Source: Acidimicrobiaceae bacterium | GTDB taxonomy: Bacteria > Actinomycetota > Acidimicrobiia > Acidimicrobiales > Ilumatobacteraceae | Direction of reading: 5' to 3' | DNA: 64,000 nt | Assembly (NCBI GenBank): GCA_012269985.1 | Contig: JAAXJF010000024.1 | Coordinates: forward strand, 1-64,000 | Position numbers and translations under genes: made by a program | Notes under the pieces: generated by a model | Seen by the model: only the letters and a program-made list of their open reading frames with translations | What the model was told of the DNA's origin: nothing | Databases searched by the model: none | In this document: piece by piece, positions 38,788-50,422 of the stretch | Position numbering within the stretch: position 1 is the first letter of the stretch | How the letters are laid out: every line of letters begins with the position of its first letter

Positions 38788-40683
38788 GTGACCAACGCCC
38801 GACTCGTCGAACCCGTGCTGGGTGAGATCGATGTTCATCTCTTTAATGAGGGCACTCATCGGAGACTCTGGGAGTTGCTTGGCCCTCAACACACGGCTGC
38901 AGGGATTCGGTTTGCGGTCTGGGCCCCAAACGCCCAGCGGGTTGAGGTGCTCGGAGATTGGGACGACTGGGCCGGTAACGAATTGCGCTCCGTGGGTTCC
39001 TCTGGAATTTGGGCTGCGGTGGTTGATGAGGCCGAGGGCGGGCAGTTCTACAAGTTTCGTGTGACGGGCGCCCATGGTCGCGAGGTGATGAAAGCCGATC
39101 CAATGGCGCGTCAAAGCGAATTACCACCTGGTGATGCGTCGATCATCCCAAATGATTCCAATGAGTTCGAGTGGAGTGATCGTGACTGGATGGCCGGCAG
39201 GGGCGCGGTGCTGCAAGGCGACAAACCGCTGCGAATCTACGAAGTGCACGCAATGTCGTGGCGCGCAGACCTCCATTCATGGGAAGAAATTGCTGACGCC
39301 TTGATCTCCCATGTGCAGCGACTCGGATTTACTCACGTTGAGTTTCTGCCGCTTGCGGAACACCCCTTTGGCGGTTCATGGGGGTATCAGATCACCGGCT
39401 TTTTCGCTCCGACCGCTCGGCTGGGAAGCCCTGACGATCTCCGACGGCTTATCGACCGACTACACGGCGCAGGCATCGGAGTAATTCTTGACTGGGTGCC
39501 TGCTCATTTTGCGAAAGATTCGTGGTCGCTCGGCAGATTCGATGGAACAGCGCTGTATGAGCATGAGGACCCCCAACGAGGAGAACATCCCGATTGGGGA
39601 ACATTCATTTTCAACACCGGGCGCAACGAGGTACGAAATTTTCTCGTGAGTAATGCGCTCTACTGGCTGCGTGAATTCCACATCGACGGACTTCGTGTCG
39701 ATGCGGTTGCATCGATGCTGTACCTCGACTACTCGCGTGCCGATGGGGAGTGGACACCAAACGAACACGGAGGAAATGAAAACCTTGAGAACGTTGCGTT
39801 CTTGCAAGAACTCAACACGGTGATCGGTGCAGAGTTCGGTGATGTAGTGATGATCGCGGAAGAGTCAACCGCATGGCCGGGCGTCACCCATCCAGCTGAC
39901 AGTGGCGGACTTGGATTCAGTCATAAGTGGAATATGGGCTGGATGCACGACGCGCTGACGTACGCACATCGTGAGGCCGTACACAGGCGATACCACCACG
40001 AAGAGCTTTCGTTCAACATGTTGTACACCTATGGCGAGCGATACGTCCTTCCTCTCAGCCATGACGAGGTCGTGCATGGGAAGGGCAGCCTGCTGGCAAG
40101 AATGTCGGGTGACGATTGGCAGAAGTTCGCAACGCTGAGGCTGACATATGGCTGGCAGTGGGCGATGCCCGGCCCCCCGGTGCTGTTCATGGGCTCAGAG
40201 TTCGCCCCGTGGTCAGAATGGAATGATGTGCGCGGAGTTGAATGGTGGCTCGAAGACCATGCTCCCCACGCAACGATGGCAGGGCTGATTTCTCAGTTGA
40301 ATTCTCTTTGTGATGACCACCCGGCGTTGTGGAGGTGTGATCGGGAGCCAGAGGGGTTTGAGTGGATCGACGATCGCAACGCGGAAGACTCTCTCTACTC
40401 ATTCGTTCGCCGTTCGCCCGAGCATGATGACGCAGTTCTTGTCGTCGCAAATTGGACTCCAGTCCCACGGCCCGCCTTTCGGATTGGAGCGCCTCGAGAT
40501 GATCGCTGGAAGGTCGTGCTCGCCACGGAGGAAGCTCAGATTGGTGGGAGTGGGGACCGCATGGTCGCGGAAAGCCCCGATGTTGTTGACGCCGAGTCAG
40601 TCGAGTGGCAGGGCCGACCGACGTCGATCGTCGTTGATGTCCCACCGCTATCGATGTTGTGGCTCGTAGAGGTGTCGACATGA
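38788..40683 (+). CDS. glgB: 1,4-alpha-glucan branching enzyme
   Basis: GlgB (631 residues) makes alpha-1,6 branches in glycogen. It has an N-terminal CBM48 domain (about 20-110) and the GH13 barrel: HVEFLPLAEHPFGGSWGYQ, the nucleophile region IDGLRVDAVASMLYLDYSR, the acid/base region MIAEESTAWPGVT and LPLSHDEVVHGKGSL. It lacks the extra N1 domain of long GlgB forms, explaining its length. The start is GTG 38788 with a -10 box six bases upstream. Its stop overlaps the azlC ATG by four bases. Confidence 0.93.
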   Translation: MTNARLVEPVLGEIDVHLFNEGTHRRLWELLGPQHTAAGIRFAVWAPNAQRVEVLGDWDDWAGNELRSVGSSGIWAAVVDEAEGGQFYKFRVTGAHGREVMKADPMARQSELPPGDASIIPNDSNEFEWSDRDWMAGRGAVLQGDKPLRIYEVHAMSWRADLHSWEEIADALISHVQRLGFTHVEFLPLAEHPFGGSWGYQITGFFAPTARLGSPDDLRRLIDRLHGAGIGVILDWVPAHFAKDSWSLGRFDGTALYEHEDPQRGEHPDWGTFIFNTGRNEVRNFLVSNALYWLREFHIDGLRVDAVASMLYLDYSRADGEWTPNEHGGNENLENVAFLQELNTVIGAEFGDVVMIAEESTAWPGVTHPADSGGLGFSHKWNMGWMHDALTYAHREAVHRRYHHEELSFNMLYTYGERYVLPLSHDEVVHGKGSLLARMSGDDWQKFATLRLTYGWQWAMPGPPVLFMGSEFAPWSEWNDVRGVEWWLEDHAPHATMAGLISQLNSLCDDHPALWRCDREPEGFEWIDDRNAEDSLYSFVRRSPEHDDAVLVVANWTPVPRPAFRIGAPRDDRWKVVLATEEAQIGGSGDRMVAESPDVVDAESVEWQGRPTSIVVDVPPLSMLWLVEVST

Positions 40684-41354
40684 GCCCGATCGATGCGACC
40701 GAGCGTTCCAACGATCGCTCCCTTGCGGCGAGTTGCGCAGTGCTTGGAGCAGCAGTCGGCGTCTTTGGCATCGCATTTGGGGTTGGTTCTGTCGCTGCAG
40801 GTGGTTCTGTCGCAATGACCTGCGTGATGTCGTTGCTTGTGTTCACCGGAGCGTCACAGTTCTCAGCGGTCAGCGTGATCGCATCAGGCGGATCAACTGC
40901 CGCTGCGCTCGCCGGGGCTTCGCTGCTTGCGGCTCGAAATGGCGTCTACGGGCTCGCAATGTCGCGGACCTTGCGGGGTTCGCTCCTGAAGCGGATCATC
41001 GCCGCTCAGATCACCATCGACGAATCGACGGCGATGTCAACCGCCCAAGAAGAGCCTCAGGCTGCCCGGGTGGCATTTTGGTGGACAGGGCTCTCGGTCT
41101 ATGTGTTTTGGAATGCGGGAACTCTTATCGGAGCGCTTGCAGGAAATGCGATCGACCCGAAAAAGTTTGTCCTCGACGCAGCATTCCCTGCCGGATTCGA
41201 GGCGAGGGTCCTTCCTCATCTTCGACACCGGAGCGGTCGACGTGCCGCTGCGATCGGGGCAGTGATCTGTGCGGTGACGATTCCGTTCATGCCTGCAGGA
41301 GTACCGATTCTGTGTGCATCAGTTGGTGTGCTGGTGGGGGTGAAGAAACCATGA
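40680..41354 (+). CDS. azlC: AzlC family branched-chain amino acid exporter, large subunit
   Basis: This membrane protein (224 residues) has the AzlC pattern: FGVGSVAAGGSVAMTCVMSLLVFTGASQFSAV, then ARNGVYGLAMSRTL. AzlCD (BrnFE in corynebacteria) exports leucine, isoleucine, valine and methionine. It overlaps glgB by ATGA and the small subunit by four bases, so all three genes probably share one message even though glgB is functionally unrelated. Confidence 0.85.
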   Translation: MSPIDATERSNDRSLAASCAVLGAAVGVFGIAFGVGSVAAGGSVAMTCVMSLLVFTGASQFSAVSVIASGGSTAAALAGASLLAARNGVYGLAMSRTLRGSLLKRIIAAQITIDESTAMSTAQEEPQAARVAFWWTGLSVYVFWNAGTLIGALAGNAIDPKKFVLDAAFPAGFEARVLPHLRHRSGRRAAAIGAVICAVTIPFMPAGVPILCASVGVLVGVKKP

Positions 41355-41662
41355 CGTGGACCCTCGTGCTCGTACTGTCGGCAATTGCTTACACCTGCAA
41401 AGTGACAGGACTTGTCATCATCGGTGGCCGTGAGCTGCCCGAGGTTGTTGACCGCTGTCTGAATCTGATCCCTGCTGCGCTGGTGTCGGCACTTATTGTG
41501 AATTCGACGATTGGGGGAGATGATGGCATTGTCGTTGATGCCCGTGCAGTGGGAGTGGCGGCTGCCATAATCGTCGCCACAAAACGGGCCCCACTGGTTG
41601 TCGTGATCGTGACGGGTGCTGCGGTGACCGCAGTGGTGCGGGCGGTCGGGCTCGCACCGTAG
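41351..41662 (+). CDS. azlD: AzlD family branched-chain amino acid exporter, small subunit
   Basis: The 103-residue membrane protein has three to four hydrophobic segments with the AzlD pattern (CLNLIPAALVSALI, then AVGVAAAIIVATKRAPLVVVIVTGAA). It is the partner of AzlC in the branched-chain amino acid exporter. Its ATG overlaps the azlC stop. The TAG stop lies in a short perfect palindrome shared with the convergent galT end. Confidence 0.82.
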   Translation: MTWTLVLVLSAIAYTCKVTGLVIIGGRELPEVVDRCLNLIPAALVSALIVNSTIGGDDGIVVDARAVGVAAAIIVATKRAPLVVVIVTGAAVTAVVRAVGLAP

Positions 41663-41674
41663 AGATTGCTCTAC
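41659..41674. repeat. Palindrome at convergent azlD/galT ends
   Basis: A perfect inverted repeat (GTAGAG-ATTG-CTCTAC) contains both stop codons. It could act as a short bidirectional transcript-end hairpin, but no T-run follows on either strand. Confidence 0.35.
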
Positions 41675-42666
41675 TGGTGTAGCGACAGCGTTGACACGGA
41701 TTCGCGCAGTGCCGAGGCAGCCGATTCTGGTGGAACGACGTTGATCATCACACCAGTGCCGCGCTCGAAGCCCGCCTGAGTGACGAGGTTTGGCCAGATA
41801 TGAATATGCCAGTGGTATTCGCCATCGTGCTGGTGTGGTGCGCTGTGGAAGCCGACGTTGTACGCCACATCGCCAAGGGTTGAACTCAGCACCTTCATTG
41901 CATCTCGCAGACTTCGACCGACCGCCGCAAGGTCATCTTCATCGCTGTCTTGGAGATGTGCATGGTGCTGTTTCGGAAGGATGAGCAACTCGTATGGAGT
42001 TCCGCTCCAGTACGGGCAGATGACAAGAACAGCATCATTTTCGAAGACCACTCGCTCTTGTGAGGTCCGTTCAGCTTCGATCGTGGTACACGCAACACAG
42101 CCGCCTGCGAAGCGTGCGAATGCACGTTCTTCTTCGAGCATTTCACCGGGGACGAATGGCAGCCCCATCAACTGGCCGTGCGGATGGGCGAGTGAGGCTC
42201 CGGCCTCGCGACCGTGATTGACGATGGCTTGGGTGTAGCGGATATGTGGCATATCCGCGTGGGCGACAAAGCGTCGACGCAGCGAGTCCATGAATTGTTC
42301 GGCTGCACTGTCGTCGAGGTCGCCGAGATTTGAGGAGTGATCTGGGGTGTACACGAATACTTCGTGCAGCCCAGTTCCCTCGGCGTTGACATGCACTGGC
42401 CCTTCGTTGTGAACGGAGAAACCGTCGTCACCTGTGAACGCCGGGTACAGATTTGGTACGACTCGAATCGTCCACGCACCGGTGTTATCAATGGTTTCGA
42501 GCGCCGGTGGAGTTGCCTCTTCGTTGCCAGGGCAGAACGGGCAAGGACGATCTTCAGGGCCATCCATCACCGTTGAACGAGGAGCGAAGTCGTTTGGCCG
42601 TCGGGCGCGTCCGGGAACGATGGTCACCCAGCGGCCGGTGAGTTGATTGAGTCGTAGTTCACTCAC
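41671..42666 (-). CDS. galT: Galactose-1-phosphate uridylyltransferase
   Basis: GalT (331 residues) exchanges UMP between UDP-glucose and galactose-1-phosphate in the Leloir pathway. It has the N-terminal RWVTIVPGRARRPNDF segment, the zinc Cys pair CPFCPGNE and the active-site HPHGQLMGLPF (nucleophile His). The GTG start is nine bases after TATCCT. No galK or galE is adjacent. A role in nucleotide-sugar supply is as likely as galactose use. Confidence 0.9.
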   Translation of the reverse strand: MSELRLNQLTGRWVTIVPGRARRPNDFAPRSTVMDGPEDRPCPFCPGNEEATPPALETIDNTGAWTIRVVPNLYPAFTGDDGFSVHNEGPVHVNAEGTGLHEVFVYTPDHSSNLGDLDDSAAEQFMDSLRRRFVAHADMPHIRYTQAIVNHGREAGASLAHPHGQLMGLPFVPGEMLEEERAFARFAGGCVACTTIEAERTSQERVVFENDAVLVICPYWSGTPYELLILPKQHHAHLQDSDEDDLAAVGRSLRDAMKVLSSTLGDVAYNVGFHSAPHQHDGEYHWHIHIWPNLVTQAGFERGTGVMINVVPPESAASALRESVSTLSLHQ

Positions 42667-42675
42667 AGTGCTTTC

Positions 42676-42681
42676 AGGATA
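42676..42681 (-). promoter_or_regulatory. -10 box of galT
   Basis: Minus-strand TATCCT lies nine bases before GTG 42666. This leaves at most a two- to three-base leader. Confidence 0.4.
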
Positions 42682-42722
42682 TGTGCGAAATGAGTCGGTT
42701 TGGTGGCATTCACCAAAGACAT

Positions 42723-43466
42723 CTAGTGAGACCGGGAGTACACCGTGAGATGACGCCCACTTGTGGCCTCAAATACTGACCGACTCGCGTCATTGAATCT
42801 TGCGGTAACTTCCAGTCTGGCTGCGGCTGCCATTGCATCGAGTTGATCAACGGTTGCGTAACGAATGCTCCACGGCCGCAAACGTACGCCTTGCTCTTCG
42901 GAAAACTCGACGAACTGCCCCTCGAGCAACTGATCCGCGCCGTGATGACGAGAGATCGACAGCACCACATGCGTTGCGGTCATCGATCGAATTGAGATGT
43001 CATCCACCATTCCGCCATCGGGCTGCTGCGGAGGAGTAAGGGCTTCGATGATCACTACTCCGCCAGGAGTAAGGGCTCGTGAGCACGCGTTGAGGCAGGC
43101 CTGTTGACGCTCTTGAGTTTCGAGATTGAACAGTGTGTTGAAGCCGATGAGCACGACGTCAAAGGGGCCGCTTGGCATGTCATCGACCATGTCGCCGTTA
43201 ACCGTGGTGACTATTCCCTGATGGTCCGCTGCGCGGAGTCGATCGAGCATGGCAGAACTGGTGTCGACCCCGGTCACCGCAAACCCGTGAGAGGCAAGAG
43301 GTATCGCAAGCCGGCCGGTGCCAACGCCAAGTTCGCATAGTGCTCGGCCCAAGGAGTACTCATCGATGAGTGTGACGAGAGCCGAAACATCGCTGAGATC
43401 TCGGTACCAGTCGTCGTAGACGTCTGCGAATGCATCGCCGTAGGTATCTGATTCGTAACCCTCCAC
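42723..43466 (-). CDS. SAM-dependent class I methyltransferase
   Basis: The protein (247 residues) has a Rossmann methyltransferase core: motif I LCELGVGTGRLAIPLA, then VTGVDTSSAMLDRL and FDVVLIGFNTLFNL. The substrate is unknown. The C-terminal third resembles UbiE/BioC-type small-molecule methyltransferases. It is divergent from the cysteine desulfurase, with only 49 bp between starts. The GTG start is supported by TAACTT six bases upstream. Confidence 0.8.
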   Translation of the reverse strand: MEGYESDTYGDAFADVYDDWYRDLSDVSALVTLIDEYSLGRALCELGVGTGRLAIPLASHGFAVTGVDTSSAMLDRLRAADHQGIVTTVNGDMVDDMPSGPFDVVLIGFNTLFNLETQERQQACLNACSRALTPGGVVIIEALTPPQQPDGGMVDDISIRSMTATHVVLSISRHHGADQLLEGQFVEFSEEQGVRLRPWSIRYATVDQLDAMAAAARLEVTARFNDASRSVFEATSGRHLTVYSRSH

Positions 43467-43472
43467 ACCTGC

Positions 43473-43478
43473 AAGTTA
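43473..43478 (-). promoter_or_regulatory. -10 box of methyltransferase gene, leaderless start
   Basis: Minus-strand TAACTT lies six bases before GTG 43466. Confidence 0.5.
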
Positions 43479-43502
43479 GCGACAGGTTGCCAACAACGTG
43501 TC

Positions 43503-43508
43503 TAGCCT
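43503..43508 (+). promoter_or_regulatory. -10 box of cysteine desulfurase gene, leaderless start
   Basis: TAGCCT lies seven bases before GTG 43516. This chooses that start over the in-frame codon at 43498, which lies upstream of the box. Confidence 0.5.
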
Positions 43509-43515
43509 GAAGGAT

Positions 43516-44685
43516 GTGGAGACTTTGTCGACATATCTTGACCACGCAGCAACCACGTCAATGCACCCCGAGGTGCTCGACGCGATGCGTCCATGGCAAG
43601 AGACACTTTTTGCGAATCCGAGTGGCAGTCACCGGGCGGCACGTGCGGCGCGCAAAGCTGTCGACGAGGCTCGTGAGGTCATCGCAGCCGAACTCGGCGT
43701 ACAAGCTGGAGATGTCGTCTTCACCGGTGGTGGAACTGAATCAGATAACTACGCGATTTCAGGCTCGGTTCGGGCGCGTGGCGGCACCGCGGTGTGTTCA
43801 GCGGTTGAGCACCATGCCGTGCTCGATCCGGTTGAACACCACGCCGGACGAACGGTGGCGGTCACCGCAGATGCTCGTATTGATGTCGATGACCTGAGAT
43901 GTGTGCTCGACTCGATGACCTCAGCCGGTCAAGAAGTTGCCGTCGTATCGGTGATGGCGGTGAACAACGAGGTGGGTTCTTGTAATGACATTGCTGAGGT
44001 CGCGTCAGTCGTTCGCGCCCACGCTCCCAATGCATGGCTCCACACCGACGCCGTGCAAGCAGCATGTTGGGTCGACCTTTCAGAATTGACACCACATGTC
44101 GACCTCCTTTCGTTGAGCGCCCACAAATTTGGTGGACCCAAAGGAGTGGGCATCACGGTGGTCAGTAACGGAGTGACACCAGAACCGCTGATGCGTGGTG
44201 GGGGACAAGAACGAGGGCGTCGCTCGGGAACGATCGATGTCGCCGGCGCAGTGGGAACAGCAACTGCGCTTCACATCACCGGTAGTCAACGAGCCACCGC
44301 GTCGCAACGGGTGACATCGCTACGTGACGAACTACTCGACGCGCTTACAGCAATCGACGGCGTGACCGAGACAGTGCCCCGATCGCGTACCGTTCCTGGA
44401 ATTGCCCATATCTGCGTGAACGACCTTGATAGCGAAGCTCTGCTGTTCATGCTTGACGAGGCTGATGTGTACGCAAGCGCTGCCTCGGCATGCGCAAGCG
44501 GAGCGATGGAGTCATCTCATGTTTTGTCTGCCCTCGGCCTCTCAGATGACGTCCGACGTGGAGCGCTTCGACTCTCACTTGGTCACACGTCCTCATCTGC
44601 AGATATCGATCGAGCGATCTCCGTCATTACGAACAGCATTGGGCAACTCCGTGAACGCAAAGCGGCAAGAAAGCAGCGTGCGTGA
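43516..44685 (+). CDS. Cysteine desulfurase (IscS/NifS family)
   Basis: This PLP enzyme (389 residues) releases sulfur from cysteine as a protein persulfide for tRNA thiolation and Fe-S clusters. It starts YLDHAATTSMHPEVLDAM. The PLP Lys lies in LLSLSAHKFGGPKGVG and the catalytic Cys in SAASACASGAMESSHVL. The adjacent, overlapping mnmA indicates it supplies sulfur for 2-thiouridine in tRNA, the same pairing as iscS-trmU in Mycobacterium. Start GTG 43516 is set by the -10 box seven bases before it. Confidence 0.9.
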   Translation: METLSTYLDHAATTSMHPEVLDAMRPWQETLFANPSGSHRAARAARKAVDEAREVIAAELGVQAGDVVFTGGGTESDNYAISGSVRARGGTAVCSAVEHHAVLDPVEHHAGRTVAVTADARIDVDDLRCVLDSMTSAGQEVAVVSVMAVNNEVGSCNDIAEVASVVRAHAPNAWLHTDAVQAACWVDLSELTPHVDLLSLSAHKFGGPKGVGITVVSNGVTPEPLMRGGGQERGRRSGTIDVAGAVGTATALHITGSQRATASQRVTSLRDELLDALTAIDGVTETVPRSRTVPGIAHICVNDLDSEALLFMLDEADVYASAASACASGAMESSHVLSALGLSDDVRRGALRLSLGHTSSSADIDRAISVITNSIGQLRERKAARKQRA

Positions 44686-45749
44686 TGAGAGTGATGATCG
44701 GAATGAGCGGAGGAGTCGACTCCTCAGTCGCTGCGGCCCTGCTGCACGAGCAAGGCCACGACGTGGTCGGCGTGACAATGCGGCTGTGGGGAGGCGAAAG
44801 TGACACGGGTTGCTGCAGCGTGTCTGATGTTGATGATGCGAGACGTGTAGCGCAACAGATCGGTATTGAGCACGTGGTGTTCAACTTCTCAGAAGAATTC
44901 GACGAGCACGTCGTGCAGCCGTACGTCGATGCTCACCAAAGCGGTATCACCCCGAACCCATGTATCGAATGCAACCGGCACCTCAAATTTGACCGACTTG
45001 CGGAGCGAGCCGACGAGCTCGGGTTCGACGCAGTTGCTACGGGACACCATGCGCGCATCGGTTCTCATGCCAATGGTCGGCTCCGCCTCGAACGCGGCGC
45101 AGACCTCGCAAAAGATCAGAGCTATGTGCTGCATATGGTGACAGCAGCCGGGCTTGAACACACGAGTTTTCCGATCGGCCACATGACGAAAGACGAGGTT
45201 CGCTCACATGCGGCTCGTCTAGGGCTTCGCACCGCAGGCAAGCCCGATAGTCAGGACGTCTGCTTTATCAGCAGAGCTGATGGACGTGAACACTTTCTCG
45301 GAAATCGCATTCCACTGCGCAGCGCTCGGGTCGTCGATCGCTCTGGATCTCAGATTGGTGAAGTTCCCTCTGTCGAGATGGTGACCCTCGGTCAGCGTCG
45401 AGGGCTCGGTGTGCCCGGTGGTGGTCCTGTTCGTTACGTAATCGGTGTCGACGTGTCTGATGACGAACCGACCGTTGTCATCGGAGATGCTGACGACCTG
45501 TTAGTGAGTTCACAGAAGGTGCATTCAATGACATGGGTTGATGAGCCATTTGAAGGCGACGCGCTCGCACAAACAAGTGCTCACGGTGAACCCCGACCCT
45601 GCCGTGTGACATCGACCGGTGATCGAGAACTGCAGATCGACTGGGGCCTGCGTTCAACTCGTATTGCACCAGGTCAAAGCGTGGTGCTGTACGACCCCAC
45701 CAATACGTGGGTCATTGGCGGCGGAATCGCTGAACGTTCACCGCTGTAA
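44685..45749 (+). CDS. mnmA: tRNA-specific 2-thiouridylase
   Basis: MnmA (354 residues) installs 2-thiouridine at tRNA position 34. It has the PP-loop GMSGGVDSSVAA, the catalytic Cys in NPCIECNRHLKFD and the persulfide Cys in GKPDSQDVCFI. The ATG overlaps the desulfurase stop by one base (TGATG). A GTG three bases earlier is also in frame. It works with the desulfurase encoded just upstream. Confidence 0.93.
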   Translation: MRVMIGMSGGVDSSVAAALLHEQGHDVVGVTMRLWGGESDTGCCSVSDVDDARRVAQQIGIEHVVFNFSEEFDEHVVQPYVDAHQSGITPNPCIECNRHLKFDRLAERADELGFDAVATGHHARIGSHANGRLRLERGADLAKDQSYVLHMVTAAGLEHTSFPIGHMTKDEVRSHAARLGLRTAGKPDSQDVCFISRADGREHFLGNRIPLRSARVVDRSGSQIGEVPSVEMVTLGQRRGLGVPGGGPVRYVIGVDVSDDEPTVVIGDADDLLVSSQKVHSMTWVDEPFEGDALAQTSAHGEPRPCRVTSTGDRELQIDWGLRSTRIAPGQSVVLYDPTNTWVIGGGIAERSPL

Positions 45750-45763
45750 CGCTCCGCGCTCGC

Positions 45764-46630
45764 CTAACGTGGCGCCCTAAATTGTGCGAGCGCGGCCCCC
45801 GGGCGGCTTGGGGCGACAAGCGCTGCGGTGAGGTGAATCGCTCGCCCCTCAGGAACTGAACGGCCAGCCGACATGATGACGGTCTCGCTGCTTCGCAACG
45901 AGATCTCGAGTGCGGGCCCAGTTGCTGGCCCGGTGAGGTCGGCGGCCTCGGTTGCGGCTGCAGCGAGTTCGATACCGGACACCACATGGGAACGCCACAT
46001 CGCCGTTTCCAACAACACCAGCGGATCGTGGATCACCACACCGGCAGGTACGAACACCAGCCATCGACATGAGAGACGATGCCAGCGAGTCGACCCGAGC
46101 GCTCCGAGAGCGATGGCACCGACACCGAGAGCGACGGCCGCAACCCACTGTGCCCGCTCGGCTGCGATCACTGCCGAGGTGCCGAATGCGGCCATCAGCA
46201 TCCACAAGAACACCGCAGGGATCACAAAACCGAGCGGCGGACGAAGCGGAAAACGTTGCTCCGACCCATAGGCAGCGAATTGGACCCAACGTTGGCCGAG
46301 TTCAGCGCTCAGCATCGCAAACGCAGCGATCACACCGGCAACGAGCCCCAGCGTGCTGAGTGCGACATCACCACCTGCGATGAGAACAGCCGTCGCAGCA
46401 ACCGGCCCAAGCGGAAGGGTGGTGCGAGCCAATGTCAGCATCAACGGCGAACCCACAAAGACAGCGACAGCGCCGACGACCCAGAGAATCCAGAGCGTCA
46501 AGGTGGCGGTTATACCGCTATCGAGAGGGTTCATGGCCTGGCTTACGGCAACTGCGGTGACGACCCACCCAACCCGAGCCAACCACGAGAGAACGCTCTG
46601 AAAGCGAGACAGAAACGATGGCGAACGCAT
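45764..46630 (-). CDS. Polytopic membrane protein of unknown function
   Basis: The protein (288 residues from ATG 46630) has about six hydrophobic segments in the first 200 residues. A soluble C-terminal domain follows (about 200-288), with VVIHDPLVLLETAMWRSHVVSGIELA and a final Arg/Pro-rich tail. The C-terminal motif recurs in actinobacterial membrane proteins, but I cannot name the family. A GTG at 46669 would add 13 residues. It lies between mnmA and a MetE-like gene on the opposite strand. Confidence 0.65.
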   Translation of the reverse strand: MRSPSFLSRFQSVLSWLARVGWVVTAVAVSQAMNPLDSGITATLTLWILWVVGAVAVFVGSPLMLTLARTTLPLGPVAATAVLIAGGDVALSTLGLVAGVIAAFAMLSAELGQRWVQFAAYGSEQRFPLRPPLGFVIPAVFLWMLMAAFGTSAVIAAERAQWVAAVALGVGAIALGALGSTRWHRLSCRWLVFVPAGVVIHDPLVLLETAMWRSHVVSGIELAAAATEAADLTGPATGPALEISLRSSETVIMSAGRSVPEGRAIHLTAALVAPSRPGAALAQFRAPR

Positions 46631-46712
46631 TGAGAACCATTCTGTCGGGTATTGCGTCGTAAAGGGCACGCACGAGTCGTGAAAGCGTCATCGATCATGC
46701 AACGATGTCGCT

Positions 46713-47729
46713 ATGGCGAGGTCGCTCGACGGAATTGCACCAGGGGCAACCCTGGGGGTGGGGAGCCTTCCTCATCAGAGTGCGTCGGCAGCGGTCGAAT
46801 TTTCGGTAAAGAACTTTGACCTGCCCGTGGTACCGCGTCTGCCGAGACGGGCTGGTGCTGAGTCACTCGCCAACCCGGCGCTCGTCGGCGTGCCGGGAGT
46901 GGAGATGGTGCCGTACGGCACTCTCGCAGTCGATGTGACCCGGCTCGACCCAGAAGCTCCTGTCACGACCGACTTGCTGACCGACAACTTTGTCGGCTTC
47001 CGGGCATTTACCGAACTTGCACCTCAACTAGGAGTCGACGGCCGAACCTTCAAATGGCAGGTGGTCGGACCTGTCACCCTGGGCCTCACCCTGTTGCGGG
47101 CCGGGGCACCCGATCACCTCGCTTTCCGGGTAGCAACACAGGCGATTAACGAACATGTCGCCACGCTCGGCTCGGTACTTGCAGAAGTGCTCCCAAATTC
47201 AATGCAACTCATCGTGTTCGATGAACCGTTGATGGTTGACCTCATGTCGAATGACTTCCCGCTTGCTCCTGATGCAGTCGCCGACATGCTGTCTGGAGTG
47301 ATGGCCTCCGCACAGACATTCGGCGTCGTTGGCCTCCACTGTTGTTTCGAGGCTGATTGGCCGTCTCTGCTTGAAGCCGGCCCACAAGTGCTTTCAATGC
47401 CGGCGACAGAAGCCGTTGTGGACGTCAGTGGATATCTCGATCGGTTTATGCAAAACGGCGGAAGAATCGCATGGGGAGCCGTCGGCACCGAGGGTCCTGT
47501 TGGCGTGTCAGCGGGCCGATCATGGAAAGCGCTCAGCGGTATCTGGTGCAAAATGGTGCAACGAGGAACTGACCCTGGAATGCTCCGATCACAGAGTTTG
47601 CTGTCGCCGCAAAGTGGCCTCGCCTCGTACTCTCCTGCTGTGGCCGAAGAAATTTGCGAGTCGTTGCACAACATTTCTCTGAGAGTGCAAGACCAAGCGT
47701 CAGCTGCAAAATTGGTGCTCGGCGCATAG
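46713..47729 (+). CDS. MetE C-terminal/UROD-like methionine synthase family protein
   Basis: This protein (338 residues) resembles the C-terminal catalytic barrel of cobalamin-independent methionine synthase. It has an N-terminal GVGSLPH motif, QVVGPVTLG, FDEPLMVDL and a His-x-Cys zinc-ligand candidate in VVGLHCCFEAD. A clear third zinc Cys is not obvious, so methyl transfer to homocysteine is unproven. A gene of this kind directly before ligA is known from mycobacteria, and here too it lies between mnmA and ligA. It is probably actinobacterial core. Confidence 0.75.
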   Translation: MARSLDGIAPGATLGVGSLPHQSASAAVEFSVKNFDLPVVPRLPRRAGAESLANPALVGVPGVEMVPYGTLAVDVTRLDPEAPVTTDLLTDNFVGFRAFTELAPQLGVDGRTFKWQVVGPVTLGLTLLRAGAPDHLAFRVATQAINEHVATLGSVLAEVLPNSMQLIVFDEPLMVDLMSNDFPLAPDAVADMLSGVMASAQTFGVVGLHCCFEADWPSLLEAGPQVLSMPATEAVVDVSGYLDRFMQNGGRIAWGAVGTEGPVGVSAGRSWKALSGIWCKMVQRGTDPGMLRSQSLLSPQSGLASYSPAVAEEICESLHNISLRVQDQASAAKLVLGA

Positions 47730-47738
47730 CCGCCGTGA

Positions 47739-50416
<2,678 letters not shown>

Positions 50417-50422
50417 GGCGCT

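Noticed and set aside
41659-41674. Rho-independent bidirectional terminator between azlD and galT
   Set aside because: The six-base-pair stem is perfect but there is no T-run on either side, so I list it only as a palindrome.
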